From Enoplosus armatus (Eukaryota; Chordata; Actinopteri; Centrarchiformes; Enoplosidae): a stretch of 64,000 nt of DNA. The notes below the pieces were generated by a model. It searched no databases. It saw only the letters and a program-made list of their open reading frames with translations, and was not told the DNA's origin. This document shows positions 39,101-51,419 of this stretch, piece by piece (within the stretch, counting starts at the first letter, position 1; every line of letters starts with the position of its first letter). Location of the stretch: contig NC_092200.1 in assembly GCF_043641665.1 (NCBI RefSeq), positions 13,088,194 to 13,152,193 on the forward strand, read 5' to 3'. The position numbers and the translations under genes were made by a program.

Positions 39101-42100
39101 GGCTAAACTATTACATGACTTAATATTTCAGAACAATTATGACATTTCATTTCTGTACAAACATCAGTGATTTGTTTTCACAAAATGCCTTACCAACAAA
39201 AGAAATGTTAAAATTGAATATGTAATATATCAATATCAAACATCTAAATGGTGCTTGCACGCATTATCACAGGTGGGAGTCATTTTAGGTTAGGAAAAGA
39301 AGAAAAGTACATTCAAAAATAGTAATAAAAACAGTCAGAGCCATTTTCTGTAATAATAACTAAAAGCTTATAAAAGCACAAAATAATTACATAACCAACA
39401 TGAAAGACAGACCTCGTTACATTTTATTTAAAAGACAGCATCCAGACAAAAAAAGCTCTAGTCATGTAACTCAAGCAGCCAGCAGGCTCTAAGGGAACAT
39501 AACACACATTTTTTAAACACCCTAAAAGTGTTCTTCTTCCAAAGGATTTTTTTTTCTATGACTGCTTAATACCTTAACATAATTTTTACCTTCCAGCGTT
39601 TTTTGTCTCTTTTTTCTTTGTGTTTCTCTGGCTCTAAAGTTTGCCAATTTGCCAACAATTGTTTATCAACCCATAACCATAATGACCATAATCTATGAAT
39701 AATAGAATGTAATTTGAAAACAATAAATTGGCTGGATGCTAAAATGTGGAGATGAAGGATACAAAGCATTGCCTTTTTTAAGCCACAGTATTTTTCTCAG
39801 GAAAGATGAACTGCCTGCTGGGTGTTACAAACAGCATTCATTAAACTCATTATAGGTGGAATCATTAAATCAGAGTATCAATCGGGGATAAAGCACAACA
39901 TGAAATAACATGCAGATTATAATTTAGCAAGAAACAAGGTTAAATTGCCAGGGCTTCTTCCAGAAACAGAGCAGGACATTAGCTCCAGCTAAATGAAAAT
40001 ATGCACATTGATAGATTGTAGAGCAAATCAGCACTGGATAAATTGGTCTCTGAGGATCTCCTGAGGCAAGTTGAGACATGATGCAACATAGTGCAAAGCA
40101 TCTTAAATGGCTCCCTCCAACTGAAGCAGCACAGAAGCTGTTAAATATTAAAAATCTAACAGGAGAGATAGCCAGTTAACATTTATCTGAGAATGTGGAG
40201 ATTTTGCATGAAGCAAATTTCCTGTTGAGCTTTATGACTTATGTACCTTCAATTTGACCCGCGCTTTTAGTGGACTTAAAACGGGCAACTCACAAAAATG
40301 TAATACTCAAGAACTCTCCTATTCTATTCAAGAGTTCATTTTCGAAAATGTGTGACAGTAATAAAAGAGTACATCTGTAAATATGGATATTGCATTTAGT
40401 CACACACATTTTGCAAGTTTCAAAACATAATATGACTTCATCAAGTCAAATCTGGGGAATACTATGAACTTCTGTGTGTCTTCCTGGTGAGGGTCCCCTC
40501 AAAAACAACTGGGAAAAAATAGCTTGGGACTTCATGTGCTTTGGGGGAGACACATGGCACATCTTCAGCAACCCCAGAGCGACAGAGGGAGTTAGCAGTG
40601 ATGAGGAGTGCAGTACACAACGATTTGGCCATGCCAAGTGCCAGACCCAGCGTTACGAGCAAGCCCCATGAGGCCCGGAAAAACGAAAGTAGCATGACTA
40701 CCAAAATGAAAGTAACATGACTACAGGCTATAAGCTTTTCAATGTCATGTATCTTGATTAAATCTCAGGGATCTTGCTGGCATAGAAGTATAGTGGCCAC
40801 TGTGCTATATGATTGGGTCTCTGTGCGGGGAGTCGCACCAACTTTTCGCTATGACCAGTGCAGACATGGCCGGCAGTCATGGGCTCACAGGTGTTTTTCC
40901 ACAAAAACAAAGAATCAACAAATAGCATACAGGAGAAGATACTGCATTCCAACAGGCCTGTAAGCTAACCTTAGCCTAGGGCACACTCATTTATTTTTCT
41001 AAACCAGTGAGTTTAAGATACTTACTAGCCCTCAAATTATAAGGGAGAGCATTTGTTTTTTAAGTTGGGCACATTAAGAGTGAACTGACAACCAAGATCA
41101 TCAAGAAAATGTTTAGGACTATCATATTGAAAATGAATCATTGGATTTAAATAAAGCGGTGGATGTTTTTGCGCAGAGGAGGGGGAGAAATAAACCTGCT
41201 GGTTTAAGATAAGACATCTCAGTCTTACTGTGTGTGTTAATTTTATGATTGATAAATATCAGGTGCATTTTTGTTGAGTCTATTTGATTTTTAATTTCAT
41301 GTTAATGCCAGTCCTGCATTAACACGTACAGTAATGGTAGCCTACTCATGAGTGAAACAAATTGCAATGCAGTCAAATGTATTCAAGTAAATATATTTTT
41401 GCTGCCAAATGGCATTTCATTAAGCAGACGTGATTGAAGGATGAAAAAGCAGGAAACTATGCAGAGCGCAGAGCACCACTTAGAATGATCTTGATCTCTT
41501 TTTACAGTTTAAAAAATTTCAAGATTTAAATGTGCAACATGCTTTTTATAAGTCAAAAGAAGGAAGAAGAAATGATTTCTAGTGCTATAATCACATAAAG
41601 TAATCAATATCAAATTTACTCATGTTTCCATTCAGTTTGTGTGTCAATCCACTTTGTGCAAGGCAGAAAACTTATTAAGCCACCAGCTAGCGTTAATGCT
41701 ACTTGAAAGTAAATTATACATTCTCTGAAACGATGGACAGAAATACAATTCGCCCATGACAAAAAAAAGTAACTAAGACATTTTCCCTAGAAGCACAACT
41801 ATGTTGTTAGCTGGTGGCTAACAGCTGCTTGTCCTGTGAAGTACTAGCACAGCACGTCAAATAAATACAAACATGCATGCTCACTTCGTCTTGTAAAATA
41901 CACCAAACAACATGCACATAATTCCGCTGCTTACCCCACTTACAGGCAAGCCCCTTTGTAGAGTGAAATCCCAATGATTATGTTATTTCTCCCAGTGCAC
42001 TATACCACCGCTTTATTTCGGGCAGTTTTACAGATCTGCATGATTCACGTGGGTCACATTTTCAGGTCAAAAAATCCGGAAAAATCACATCCGTGATTAA

Positions 42101-43739
42101 GTTGAGGTATCAGTGGTGTTGCCTTGTTGTGTTTTCAATGCAGTGTGTTTCTTTTCTGCATGGTATGAATAGGTAGCCTAATGATCATTTCAGCAACGGT
42201 TATGCGAGTATGAACACGGGAAATCAGACGCCTGTTCAATTACTTTCCTCTGGCGATGCATCTGTCAAATTCAGAAAAAAGAGAGGGAAAGATATACAAA
42301 CGTAATATTCAGAAGTAGCAACATGCTTTTATCACATCAGATATACTTCAGATCCATCCTGTTTCACAAATGTGGAGATCTGGCCCACTAACTGGCAAAG
42401 ACAGCAGCAAATAAGTCTAACTCAGAGCTTTAAAACAACCTTTCATGAACCTATGAGTGGTGTCACAGACACATCATCTTACCCTCTGACTGAACACTGC
42501 ATGAATTCATTGTCACTACTTCCCATTACTAATTGTGACTCTTTAATAAACCCCAGGCTAACAGTAGTCAGAAATAATTTCACTAAAATGAATATACCAC
42601 GTCACTTTTTCTTTAACCACCAGCAACACACACATTCACAAGCAGACAGATGGTGTCTACTAAATCCAAGCAATGTGTGTATCCTGACATGTGTGTGTCC
42701 TCGCCGAGACATCACAGTGGAGAGAGGTGTGTGTTAGGCATGATGATGTGCCGCAATGGGAGTGGGCCTGCTGGGTTACTGGAGCAATATGTTCATATGC
42801 AGGGACACACACACAGGCATACACACCTGGACAGAGAATGTCAGTGTGAGGCAGAGAGCGTGTGGCAGCTACATTTAGAGTTAACCTATCACACATTTAC
42901 ATCATGCCTCTATTACACACTTGCAAATGAATGCACACACGTAGTGCACACAGAAAGCCACACATTGTGGACTGGGTAGAAATCAATGAAAAATATGTTC
43001 TATATTTAATATGTGCTGATATAAGGACATATTAAAACCTTCACATAAAATACCACATTTCTGTGTTGTCCACACCATCAATTATTATGTGCAGACATTA
43101 ATGTGTGCCTGGTGTGGAAATGTATTGTTCATAAAATATCATGGTGTTGTGCACATAGACCTGCATATCATACACATACACGCTACCTACAAGCAACACT
43201 GTAGGACCACAAACAGAGGGATGACTACAGGGAGTGCAGGTGGAGGGAGACTGTAGAGGGATATAGTGGAACATTTTGTTAAACATATGCTAATTTGCAG
43301 CTATTGATTTTACAGGATTTTTTTAAAGCAAAATCAATGCAATAAATGTGTCTTGTTGAGACTGATATGGAGACATTATGACAACAGGACTTGACTTACA
43401 GTCCAAATGTGAGTGCCAATACTATTTGTGGAGAAACAAAATGCTTGCCCCTCTGATCTGTTAAGTTGATTATAAATTTCAAATGATTGTTTCTAAAACA
43501 TTACTAATGTAGTTACTGTAGAGCCATTTCTATTTGGTAACTATCCAGAACAGCCACTGTCTGCTACTGCTGGCCACTAATCAGATGGAGCACCTGGAGG
43601 TCAAATACTTTGCTCAAGGATACGTCAGCAAGAATGAGGATGAAAACCCCCACAACAATAAAGATAACCACCACTACGTTATACATTACACAGTGGTGGA
43701 TATCTTATTAACTCACTTGTATCAATGTTGCATTTGTAT
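33156..43739. other. Intron 2 sequence without recognised gene
   Basis: Mostly unique. Noted: four ATTAGCAT motifs at 34701-34883, a TGTAAACA/AATTAATCGAT block near 34330-34380, a pyrimidine-rich tract at 36420-36680, and an unassigned CpG-bearing block at 40460-40960 with a 17-bp near-perfect direct repeat (40685-40701 and 40708-40724). No gene recognised. Confidence 0.6.
37554..37570. repeat. (AC)8 microsatellite
   Basis: Short AC run. Confidence 0.88.
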
Positions 43740-44160
43740 GGTGTGGATCAGTAAAGTTGCCTGGATCTGACTAAATCAGGTACACTTCCATGATGCAGTA
43801 ATGTTAGAGCACTGAGACATTTTCTGAAAAAAATACATTCCAGCAGTCACTGCAGCCTTTTTCCTCCAAAGTGCTGCTATGTAGAGCTGATTAACCTTAT
43901 TGTAACATGAAACTCATGTTGCTCGAAAACCGTAAAATGCAAAAGCATTCCTGTTGCCTTCTGATGACTGAACAAGACACTCATTTTGAATTTTCAAAAA
44001 AATGTTTCCTCAGGGGAAACATTTTTGGGTAACGTCTATACATTTGCTCTCCCAATGGGAGGAGGGGAGCTGCAGGTTCAAATCTGGTCCAAAGCATGGA
44101 TCTGACTAAACCCTGCATGCTTCAGTGATTCAGTAATGTGAGAGCACTCTCTCTGGTGAA
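43740..44160 (+). mobile_element. Pair of SINE-like repeats
   Basis: Two related segments, 43761-43817 and 44097-44153, share TGGATCTGACTAAA, a TTC(C)A(G)TGAT-CAGTAATG core and AGAGCACT, about 75 percent identical by eye. The right copy is preceded by a B-box-like GGTTCAAATCTGG (44074-44086), as in tRNA-derived SINEs. Between them is a hairpin near 44000-44030 with arms AAAAATGTTTCC and GGAAACATTTTT. The family is not recognised. Confidence 0.4.
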
Positions 44161-45257
44161 GAAAAAACCCACAAATGAATGCCATTTGCAAGGAGAAAAA
44201 AAAGCTTAAATTGCCATCAGCACTTGTCCTTCACTCTGTAAGGCTAAATGGAATATTTTGTGGTATTAAATTAAGGAGAGTCAATGTAGATAGGCAAAAT
44301 GATATATCTATGGTGTGTTGCACTGGCTGATGAGCTAAATCCAAATGAAACAGCATTTCATAACACAGAGGAATAAGTCCAAGGCTGAACACAAATCACC
44401 AAATGCAATTAGTGAGAACTTAAGGATTTTTCAGAGGGACTCTGGACTCAGAATGTCTTTTCATCGTGCAAGCAAGAGTCGCACACATGTTTGTGTGTGA
44501 GGTTGTTTGTTTTATACTTCAATACAGTATAAAATAAACAAACAGAAGTCTACTCATAGCCATCTACTGAATTAATTGTGCAAGCTTACACAACACACAC
44601 ATGCCCTATAGTAACCAAGGCTGAATGTGACATTTTTCTACTTAACTCCCACTTGGACACAAAGAACTGTCTTCATCAAACTCACAAAGCTGCTTCTCCT
44701 CCTTCCTTTTCTGTCTGTCTTCTTCAGTCCAACACTTTATCTCAGTAGTTTCCAAAGAAAAACATATAAATTATTATTGTCCTGCCTAAAACCTACTGCC
44801 TCTTCTTCTCCCTTTATATGTCCTCCATTCTTTCCCTATTTCTCATTCATCCTGCTAACCTGAAAGCAAGCAGCATCATGGCCCGGCCAATCCTCTTGCA
44901 GCGCTGCCGCTACCTTCTAATGCTCTCTGTCAAGTAATTGCCTTGATTTTAATGACTTTTTCAATTATGTCTACTTGGCTACAGCTCTCTCCCCATAATC
45001 TCCATCATTTCCATCCATTACACTCGAAAATTCCCTTGGCACCAATCAATCTTTGGTTTCTTTAAACACTTTAAAGCAACGGAACACCTTTTTCCCTGAA
45101 TAACAATGACAACCTCTTGACCTGCCTCACAGCAAGCTGTTCAAGGGCTCTGAGGTGAGAGAAGAGGAAAGAGCAAGAGAAAGAGAGGCAACCAAAAGCA
45201 AAAATGTGCCTTTATTATCTAAACTAAACACACACATGTACATGGGAGAGTTCCTAC

Positions 45258-45388
45258 CTGCTCTTTGACAGAGGCGAGGATGGAGGAGGTCGTCTCTGTC
45301 TCAGATCTGTCTCCATTGGAGGCTGGCATCACAGGGGGAACCATGGCCCCCTTCTCCTGCTCCGCAGGCTGCTCTGGCACCGGCATCG
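45258..45388 (-). CDS. ctnnd2: ctnnd2 (delta-catenin/NPRAP) coding exon 2
   Basis: This internal exon encodes the start of delta-catenin, a p120-catenin-family armadillo protein that binds cadherin juxtamembrane tails and acts in dendrites and synapses. Read on the minus strand it starts CG-ATG after an AG acceptor (45390-45389) and ends at a codon boundary, AAA GAG CAG, before the donor GTAGG (45257). The 43 codons from the ATG read [10 protein letters not shown]..., then [13 protein letters not shown], then ILASVKEQ. From family knowledge, vertebrate CTNND2 has MPVPDQP, NGDGSETETTS and ILASVKEQ in this order. PKP4 and ARVCF share only ILASVKEQ well, so CTNND2 is preferred. The two bases CG before the ATG fit the last two bases of an Ala codon split by intron 1, as in the longer CTNND2 N-terminus (an Ala precedes MPVP). 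The ATG at 45386-45384 may therefore be internal in the main isoform. The acceptor is unusual: a (UG)18 tract replaces the pyrimidine tract. Confidence 0.94.
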
Positions 45389-45396
45389 CTAATATG

Positions 45397-45398
<2 letters not shown>

Positions 45399-45434
<36 letters not shown>
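45399..45434. repeat. (CA)18 microsatellite at the exon 2 acceptor
   Basis: An uninterrupted CA run on the plus strand, (UG)18 in the ctnnd2 pre-mRNA, ending 8 bp from the acceptor AG. See the splice-site entry. Confidence 0.97.
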
Positions 45435-45438
<4 letters not shown>

Positions 45439-45460
45439 GACACAAAGAAACATGATTAGG
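45399..45460 (-). promoter_or_regulatory. Unusual 3' splice-site region of exon 2: (UG)18 tract and distant branch point
   Basis: On the minus strand the acceptor AG (45390-45389) is preceded by eight bases TTCATATT and then 18 uninterrupted TG units (45434-45399). There is no conventional pyrimidine tract beside the AG. Upstream are TTTCTTTGTGTCTGTCTG and a good branch-site match CCTAAT with the A at 45456, 67 nt from the AG. No AG lies between that A and the acceptor, which is the AG-exclusion zone expected of a functional distant branch point. UG repeats are known TDP-43 binding sites, for example at CFTR exon 9. Regulation here is inferred. Confidence 0.6.
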
Positions 45461-45469
45461 CTGCTTGCA

Positions 45470-46690
45470 GTTTTAGAAGTACAGGTAGAAAGGCAAGTAG
45501 AAATTGGTCATATCAATGTCAAACCAGTTGTAAAGCCTACAAACAGCTTAAGAATTTATCTTTTTTAGAGGGAGACCTCTGCTGCCACCTTGCATCTATG
45601 CAGGATTATCCAATCAATTCCACTTTCATTAGGAGAAACATAGTTACATCTTCGTCATATGGTCCATATTTTACATGGAGCACCACTTATATTGGAAGAT
45701 CATCATGTGCTAAAAGCAACACCTAAAGTCAATCTATATTTGTACTGATTTGTGGCATTTCTGGCAATTTAAGTTTTGAAAAAATAGAAATTCAGATTGA
45801 GCAACTACAAATTCACACAAATTCAGATACAAATAACAGTATTTATCAAATCACTAGAAATGACCTGGTACTGATTCTTCAGAGGTTTTAAAACTGTGAG
45901 GCAAGCTTTCCCAGGGGGGTGCAGGAGAGCTGCAGGGGGACCCCGGAGTGAGAGACATTTGGCAAGATTAGATGAGATTAAAGAGTCAGGTGCATGCGGT
46001 GACAAAACAACGAAGATGTATTGTAGTTTGGCCTGCTGTTTTGACCCCCTTATCAACACGTTCAATAGCTGACACACAGCTCAGTAAGGTATTTTTAAAC
46101 CCTTAGCCAATTTGCTTCAAAGTTTGTATTCCTTGTCTGAGTCATAACGCAGTCAAATCTGAACACACAGACATGATACACATATTTGTAGATTCTACTG
46201 TGGCTTACTCTTTACAAGGATATTATTATCTCTGATAAACTGATTAAAAAAAACTAAAACCATAGAAAAAAAAGATGCTCCTTATCGCGAATCATCACGT
46301 TTTAAAGTTTTCTTCAGTATCTAAGCAGTGAGAGTTGTCTGTACATCCATGGGTACATTGCAAACAGGAGCTGCAAATAGCTAATATGCCATACTTTTAA
46401 TGGTGCCAATTTGCCAAAATATGTATTGTAGTGGTAAATACAACTTGCAAAGTGATTTTTTTACATTATACTAAGATGGCAGGATCTCATATATACATGA
46501 CTGTCTCTTTTATTTGACTGAAAAGAGAGTGAGTAGAAATGACACTTAATATCAGCTGGAACCAACACTTAAAACATGTCAGTCAGTCAGTGTGCCAACG
46601 AGTCTACAATAGTGTGTATACAGTGTGTGCTTGTGGCATGTGAATGAGCACCAAAGCATGGATTTTAAATACAAACAGCAATTAGTCTGC

Positions 46691-46726
<36 letters not shown>

Positions 46727-48099
46727 TCACCTGTGTCACTGTCAGTAAGTCACTTCACAAATAGGGGTCCTTGTAGACTTGTTAAAATGTGATGCCCCAC
46801 TTACTATGATTTAAATTACTTTATTCAGGATGCAGAAAAATGACACCTGTCTCTAACTGACTAGATCATTTTAAAGAGATGAGACTCTTTCTTTTATTCA
46901 CTTAAAAAAAAAAAACTTAACATTAGTCCTGCATGGATAGATCTGTCTTTTTCCTTTGCTGCAATTAATCATAAGGCCTAGATACACTGGGAGTGATAAC
47001 AGATGCATCATTTGACACTTCTAAATTGAGTCATCTATAAAATTTTATCCTTCTTCTGTAAAATTAATTGGAATTGTTTTTAATTATCAATAAATGCCTT
47101 TGTGTGTCTTTCCTGTCTGAGCAAAGAGCACAGAGAGAGTGAGAGATAAAAAGTCTGAGAAATCAGGAATTTGGTTTGCGAGTTTTAGAGAGAACAGACC
47201 ATGGGGACAGGCTTTTGTCAATACAGCTCAGTAAAAGACTAAATAATGAACTGATTGAGTGTGGGATTTGATCGTGGAGTCTCTTGCTTTACAATTTGCC
47301 GCTAGTCTCAGCCCTTCACTTTTAACATTTGATGTGGAGCTCCAAATCTGTGCTAGCTTTGGTTAGACCCACACATTCTGTATGTAGACGGTGGTGCGTG
47401 TACACAATGTTTTACAGTTTTAAGCATTTTTTTTGAGAGAAAATCTTTATTCACAGTAATGTCATTTAGAGAGCTGATCAGACAGACGTAGGATGTAAGT
47501 GAGCAAATAGCGTCCAGCAAGTCCGCTTACAAAGTCAGTGAGGGTCCAGACAGCCTGCAAATCAAACATCCAGTCAGTCTATCAGCCGGTCAGCTAGCCA
47601 CCAGACAGACAGCACGCCAGACAGGGTGGTGTCGGTAAATAAAAGATGCTAGTGAGATGGCCCGCAGATGGTTATTTTCACTCTCACTGACAAACACCAC
47701 TACTGTGTCTGGCATCTCCCCTCCTGAGTGGAGATGAGTCACCAGTTTGGCTCCTGAACAACCAGAACCCCAGCAAAGACCATATTACAGAAGCTGGCTG
47801 ACTGCCGCATTTCTCTTGAATGAGACAGCCAAATGTGCAAGTCAGTGGGCAGAGGAAAGACTTGCCTCACCTACTTTGTGGAACCCTGCAGTTGTTTTCT
47901 ACAGTAAACACCTCTGGCAATAAACTGGAGCCCTGACCCGCCACAACAGAATGAACCTACATAAACATGTGCTCCATCAATGATTTAATCTGTGGCTCCT
48001 TGGCAATAGTTTTGCGCTGTGGTGGTTTGGTTTTGGTTCCACAAGCCATCCAGTTACGTCTGTAGCACAAAAACCTACTGTATTTTGAAATAGGCACAA
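45470..48099. other. Intron 1 sequence without recognised gene
   Basis: Unique intronic DNA with the AC run at 46692 and a degenerate CAGN-rich stretch at 47530-47630. No exon seen. Confidence 0.65.
46692..46723. repeat. (AC)16 microsatellite
   Basis: Uninterrupted AC run. Confidence 0.95.
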
Positions 48100-48289
48100 C
48101 AGACCTTTCTCATGGCAGGAAAATCACAGGTGTGACTAATAACATTAATGATGGCTTCATTGCATTAAGCTGTGCCAGTAAGCCATGCCAGTGCGCCAGC
48201 CTGAACAATACCAGAGCCCCTGCACTGGCACACCTAAATGAAATTCAGCCGTTATTAGTTACACCTGTTTTGACAAGTCACAATGTCTG
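48100..48289. mobile_element. Inverted-repeat MITE, copy 1
   Basis: The inner left arm CAGGTGTGACTAATAAC (48127-48143) pairs with GTTATTAGTTACACCTG (48251-48267) with one mismatch. The pairing continues inwards through the GGCT...ATTCA/CAGCC segments, so nearly the whole 190 bp can fold on itself. Outer ends CAGACC and GTCTG extend the repeat. A second copy lies 2.7 kb away at 50817-51028. No coding capacity. No convincing target duplication was found, so the superfamily is unassigned. Confidence 0.6.
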
Positions 48290-49945
48290 TACCCGCCGGT
48301 TGTGCGCTTTTTTGTATTATTAGGAAAATTTGCAAATCTACACTGTTTAACTGTGAATAAATGGAACAGGAAAAATGGATTCATTATTGCCTTCCAAGTG
48401 GCTGTTTTGCATTTGCTGACACTGAGGAACAGTGCGTCATGGCATTGGCTCATCAGATAACACCCATTATCCCACTGCTTTGTGACAAAGTATTCACGAT
48501 ATTCAGTAAACTGACAAATACAAGCAACAAATACAATTACATTCAGTAAGCAAAGCAAGTGAGTGCTTTTGTGCATTCTTGAAGCCAAAGACTGAAACAC
48601 CGGAATCACTAAAATGAAAAAAACCTAAACCCAGCAGCAATGCAATTTTTGAGCCTCTGCATACAACAATACACATCATTGTGAACCATTTATTGTCCAA
48701 GGAAGCCAGTGATCATGTACAGAGGAGGCACAAACCCTTTGTGATTAGTGTCCAGAGAGGTGCTGTGTTCAGAAAATTTCAAAGTTGGCTCACTGTATAT
48801 TGGCTACTAATCCCAGTACCAACACATTTGCCATCAAATGTCACAATACTCCACCACCCCAATGTTCTTCCTGGGCTATTGTCAGCAGGCACAGTTAGAG
48901 CTGCTATTGAATAGATGTGTTACGTCCTGCGGGGTACAATGTAACAGGAACCTCAGCTTAGAGGGGGCTTTTGTAGCTCTGGGGACAAATTTAATTGCAG
49001 CACATTCTGGCTGATTTGAGTTGTGTGAGGCTTCCTGTTGAACTGAGGAGGAATGATGGCTTGACATTTCATTTGGCTCAGGCCTAGATAAGACATGAAA
49101 AGCTCAGACAAAGCCTCCAGTTTTTTACAATGTGGTAGAGGACCTAGCATTTAGCAGAGTTCCTTGGAGAACAAAGTGTAAACAACAAAAGAAAAACTCC
49201 CTACAGGATAAATTGCACATCACAGTTTGAAGTTTTACTACTACTAATTTCTTCAGAAGTTTACAGTCTGCAAAGGAGAAAACCAAACAAGCAGTCAAGG
49301 AACTACCATATCTTACTCTATATACCTTGCAAGCATATATCTGCTATTCAGGCTCCACAACAACAACTCAACCCTAAAGAGCCACAAGTCCAACAGAGTG
49401 ATAGGTCTTCTCTCTAGTGGATCACATCATGTCAATTTCAGGAGTCACTTTTTCCCAGTAAAATTTTAATTCATATATCAATCATTCAAGACTAACCCTC
49501 AAAAATATGCTGAATATTTGTTAGTTTGTAAATTATGGTTTAGTCCAATAGATTTGATAAACCAATCAGCCATGATATTGATATTGGTTGAGGGTTTTGG
49601 AGTTGAACACAGTGTCGAATAGTTGGGCAAGTAGGTTTAAACGCTTAAATGACAGACATCTCATCACCCAGCTTCCAGGTTTTAAGTATGGTTGTTCATT
49701 CATATTAAATGAGGGCGTTTGGTCTACTTAGTTGTTACTGTCTGCTCACAATAGAAAAAAGTTCTACTGCTCCATACACGGGCAAAAACACATGCATGCA
49801 CGTACAAACAAAGAGGTTACTCTGAGTCAGAGGATTGGGCAGGATGGGCACCTGTGACCCATGCTCACACCATGACCTGACAGGCCTCCACCCCTGCCCC
49901 CTTCGGGCAGATCACACCTTACAAGGACATGCACATGCTCACACA

Positions 49946-49963
49946 AACACACACACACACACA
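49946..49963. repeat. (AC)9 microsatellite
   Basis: Short AC run within a CA-rich stretch. Confidence 0.88.
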
Positions 49964-50816
49964 TATGCATTCCGTACATGCACACATCTTCCTCTGAGGT
50001 TCATTGAGGTGTCCTTTCCCTTTACCCCATGACTTGTCAGCTGTCTAATTCAATGCCTTGTTGGCTCGGCTGCATTGCCCTGCTCTCCCCTCTAACCTTA
50101 TCTTCTGTTTTTATCCTCTTTTCATCCTTTTTTTCTCTTCTAACTTTTACATTTTAAAATCAAATTGGTTAGATTGTCTGGCCAGCAGTTTGCAGCTAGC
50201 TGTGTCCCTTTCTTGTAATACTAACAGGTTAATCATTAATGTACAACACTACTATTTGAGGGAAACTACATGACAAATACTAATGTTTTGAGTGTCACCT
50301 GAAGAAAAGTAGCAAACCATTAAAAATGCGTAATGGTAGTCTGTCTCACCTGATGTAGGTTGGGCATTAGACTGTTTAGGGCTCCATACAATATCTGTGC
50401 ATCAAAATTCAACACAGACACAGATTTGCTAAATTTTCAAAGATCATTTTAGAACTACTTCTACTTCTAGCTGGTTTTGATAATAAACAATAAATGCACT
50501 ATATGGGACTGTAAGAATTTCTTCATATTTCATCTTTTTTATTCAAGGCCACATACCAAGTATGCGTGATCAGGAAGCCATTGTCCTCAGCATGTTTGAG
50601 TGGGTGGCTCCTCTAAGGAACACAATCAAAAGTGTGCTTCTCCCGTTCACATGAAATGACACTGTTGAAATATTTACAAGGCTCTGAAGTGCAATCTAGC
50701 TTGGAAAGAATTGTATGATGGCTGTACAAAAACAAGAGGATGTTTCTTGGGGATGTGAAGCTTGAATCCTCCTGCACATCTATTGTATGCTAATGCACAA
50801 TTGGCGTTCATCACGG

Positions 50817-51028
50817 CAGACATTTTGACATGTCACAGTAGGAAAAGCACAGGTGTAGGTAATACAATTAATGATGGCTGAATTCAATTTAGCTGTTTCA
50901 GTGTCAGGGTCCTAATATTGTGCAAGCTGGCTCACTGTCACACTGACAAGGTTGGGACACTTAAATAGAACAGAGCCCTTGTTAATGTTATTAGTAACAC
51001 CTGTTTCACCATTTTTTTCAATATGTCT
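50817..51028. mobile_element. Inverted-repeat MITE, copy 2
   Basis: It shares with copy 1 (48100-48289) the left segment GGAAAAGCACAGGTGT, ACAATTAATGATGGCT and TTTAGCTG, and the right segment GTTATTAGTAACACCTG (50987-51003). The left end CAGACATTTTGAC pairs with the right-end AATATGTCT. It lies in the same orientation as copy 1. Not autonomous. Confidence 0.6.
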
Positions 51029-51419
51029 TTCCTTACTTTCAGACCTGCTGTTTAAAATTTTTAAAATGTGACACATAATATTATGTCATGTAATTATATT
51101 TTGGTTAAATCACTGAGTAGGGCAATATAAAAACCTTCACCTACTGAATATACTACTAATTATAAAGCCCAATCAACACTTTGACTTCACATTCACTCAT
51201 ACTGTACTGTTACATCTAACACAAAATGCTAACACTCATTCACCACTAGCTAACTAAAAACACACACAGTATTCCTGTAAACAGAATTTACTGTCTCACA
51301 GCTGCATGGACACAGCGCCAATTAGCTAACCGCACAACATGGTGGCAACAACTGAAAATATAAAAATTAACATGCCTCTAACTCCACCACTGGAACCTAC
51401 ATTCCCATGATACAGAACA

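Noticed and set aside
45258..45388. First reading of exons 2 and 3 as pkp4 (plakophilin 4/p0071)
   Set aside because: PKP4 shares [12 protein letters not shown], but [30 protein letters not shown] and RCKLGSE-GSMSS are CTNND2 features.
45219..45443. Start codon at 45443 giving MSVCVCV...[10 protein letters not shown]
   Set aside because: The upstream residues are a translation of the TG microsatellite, and a splice acceptor AG lies right before CGATG.
47530..47630. CAGN-rich stretch as a tandem repeat
   Set aside because: Too irregular to define a unit or copy number.
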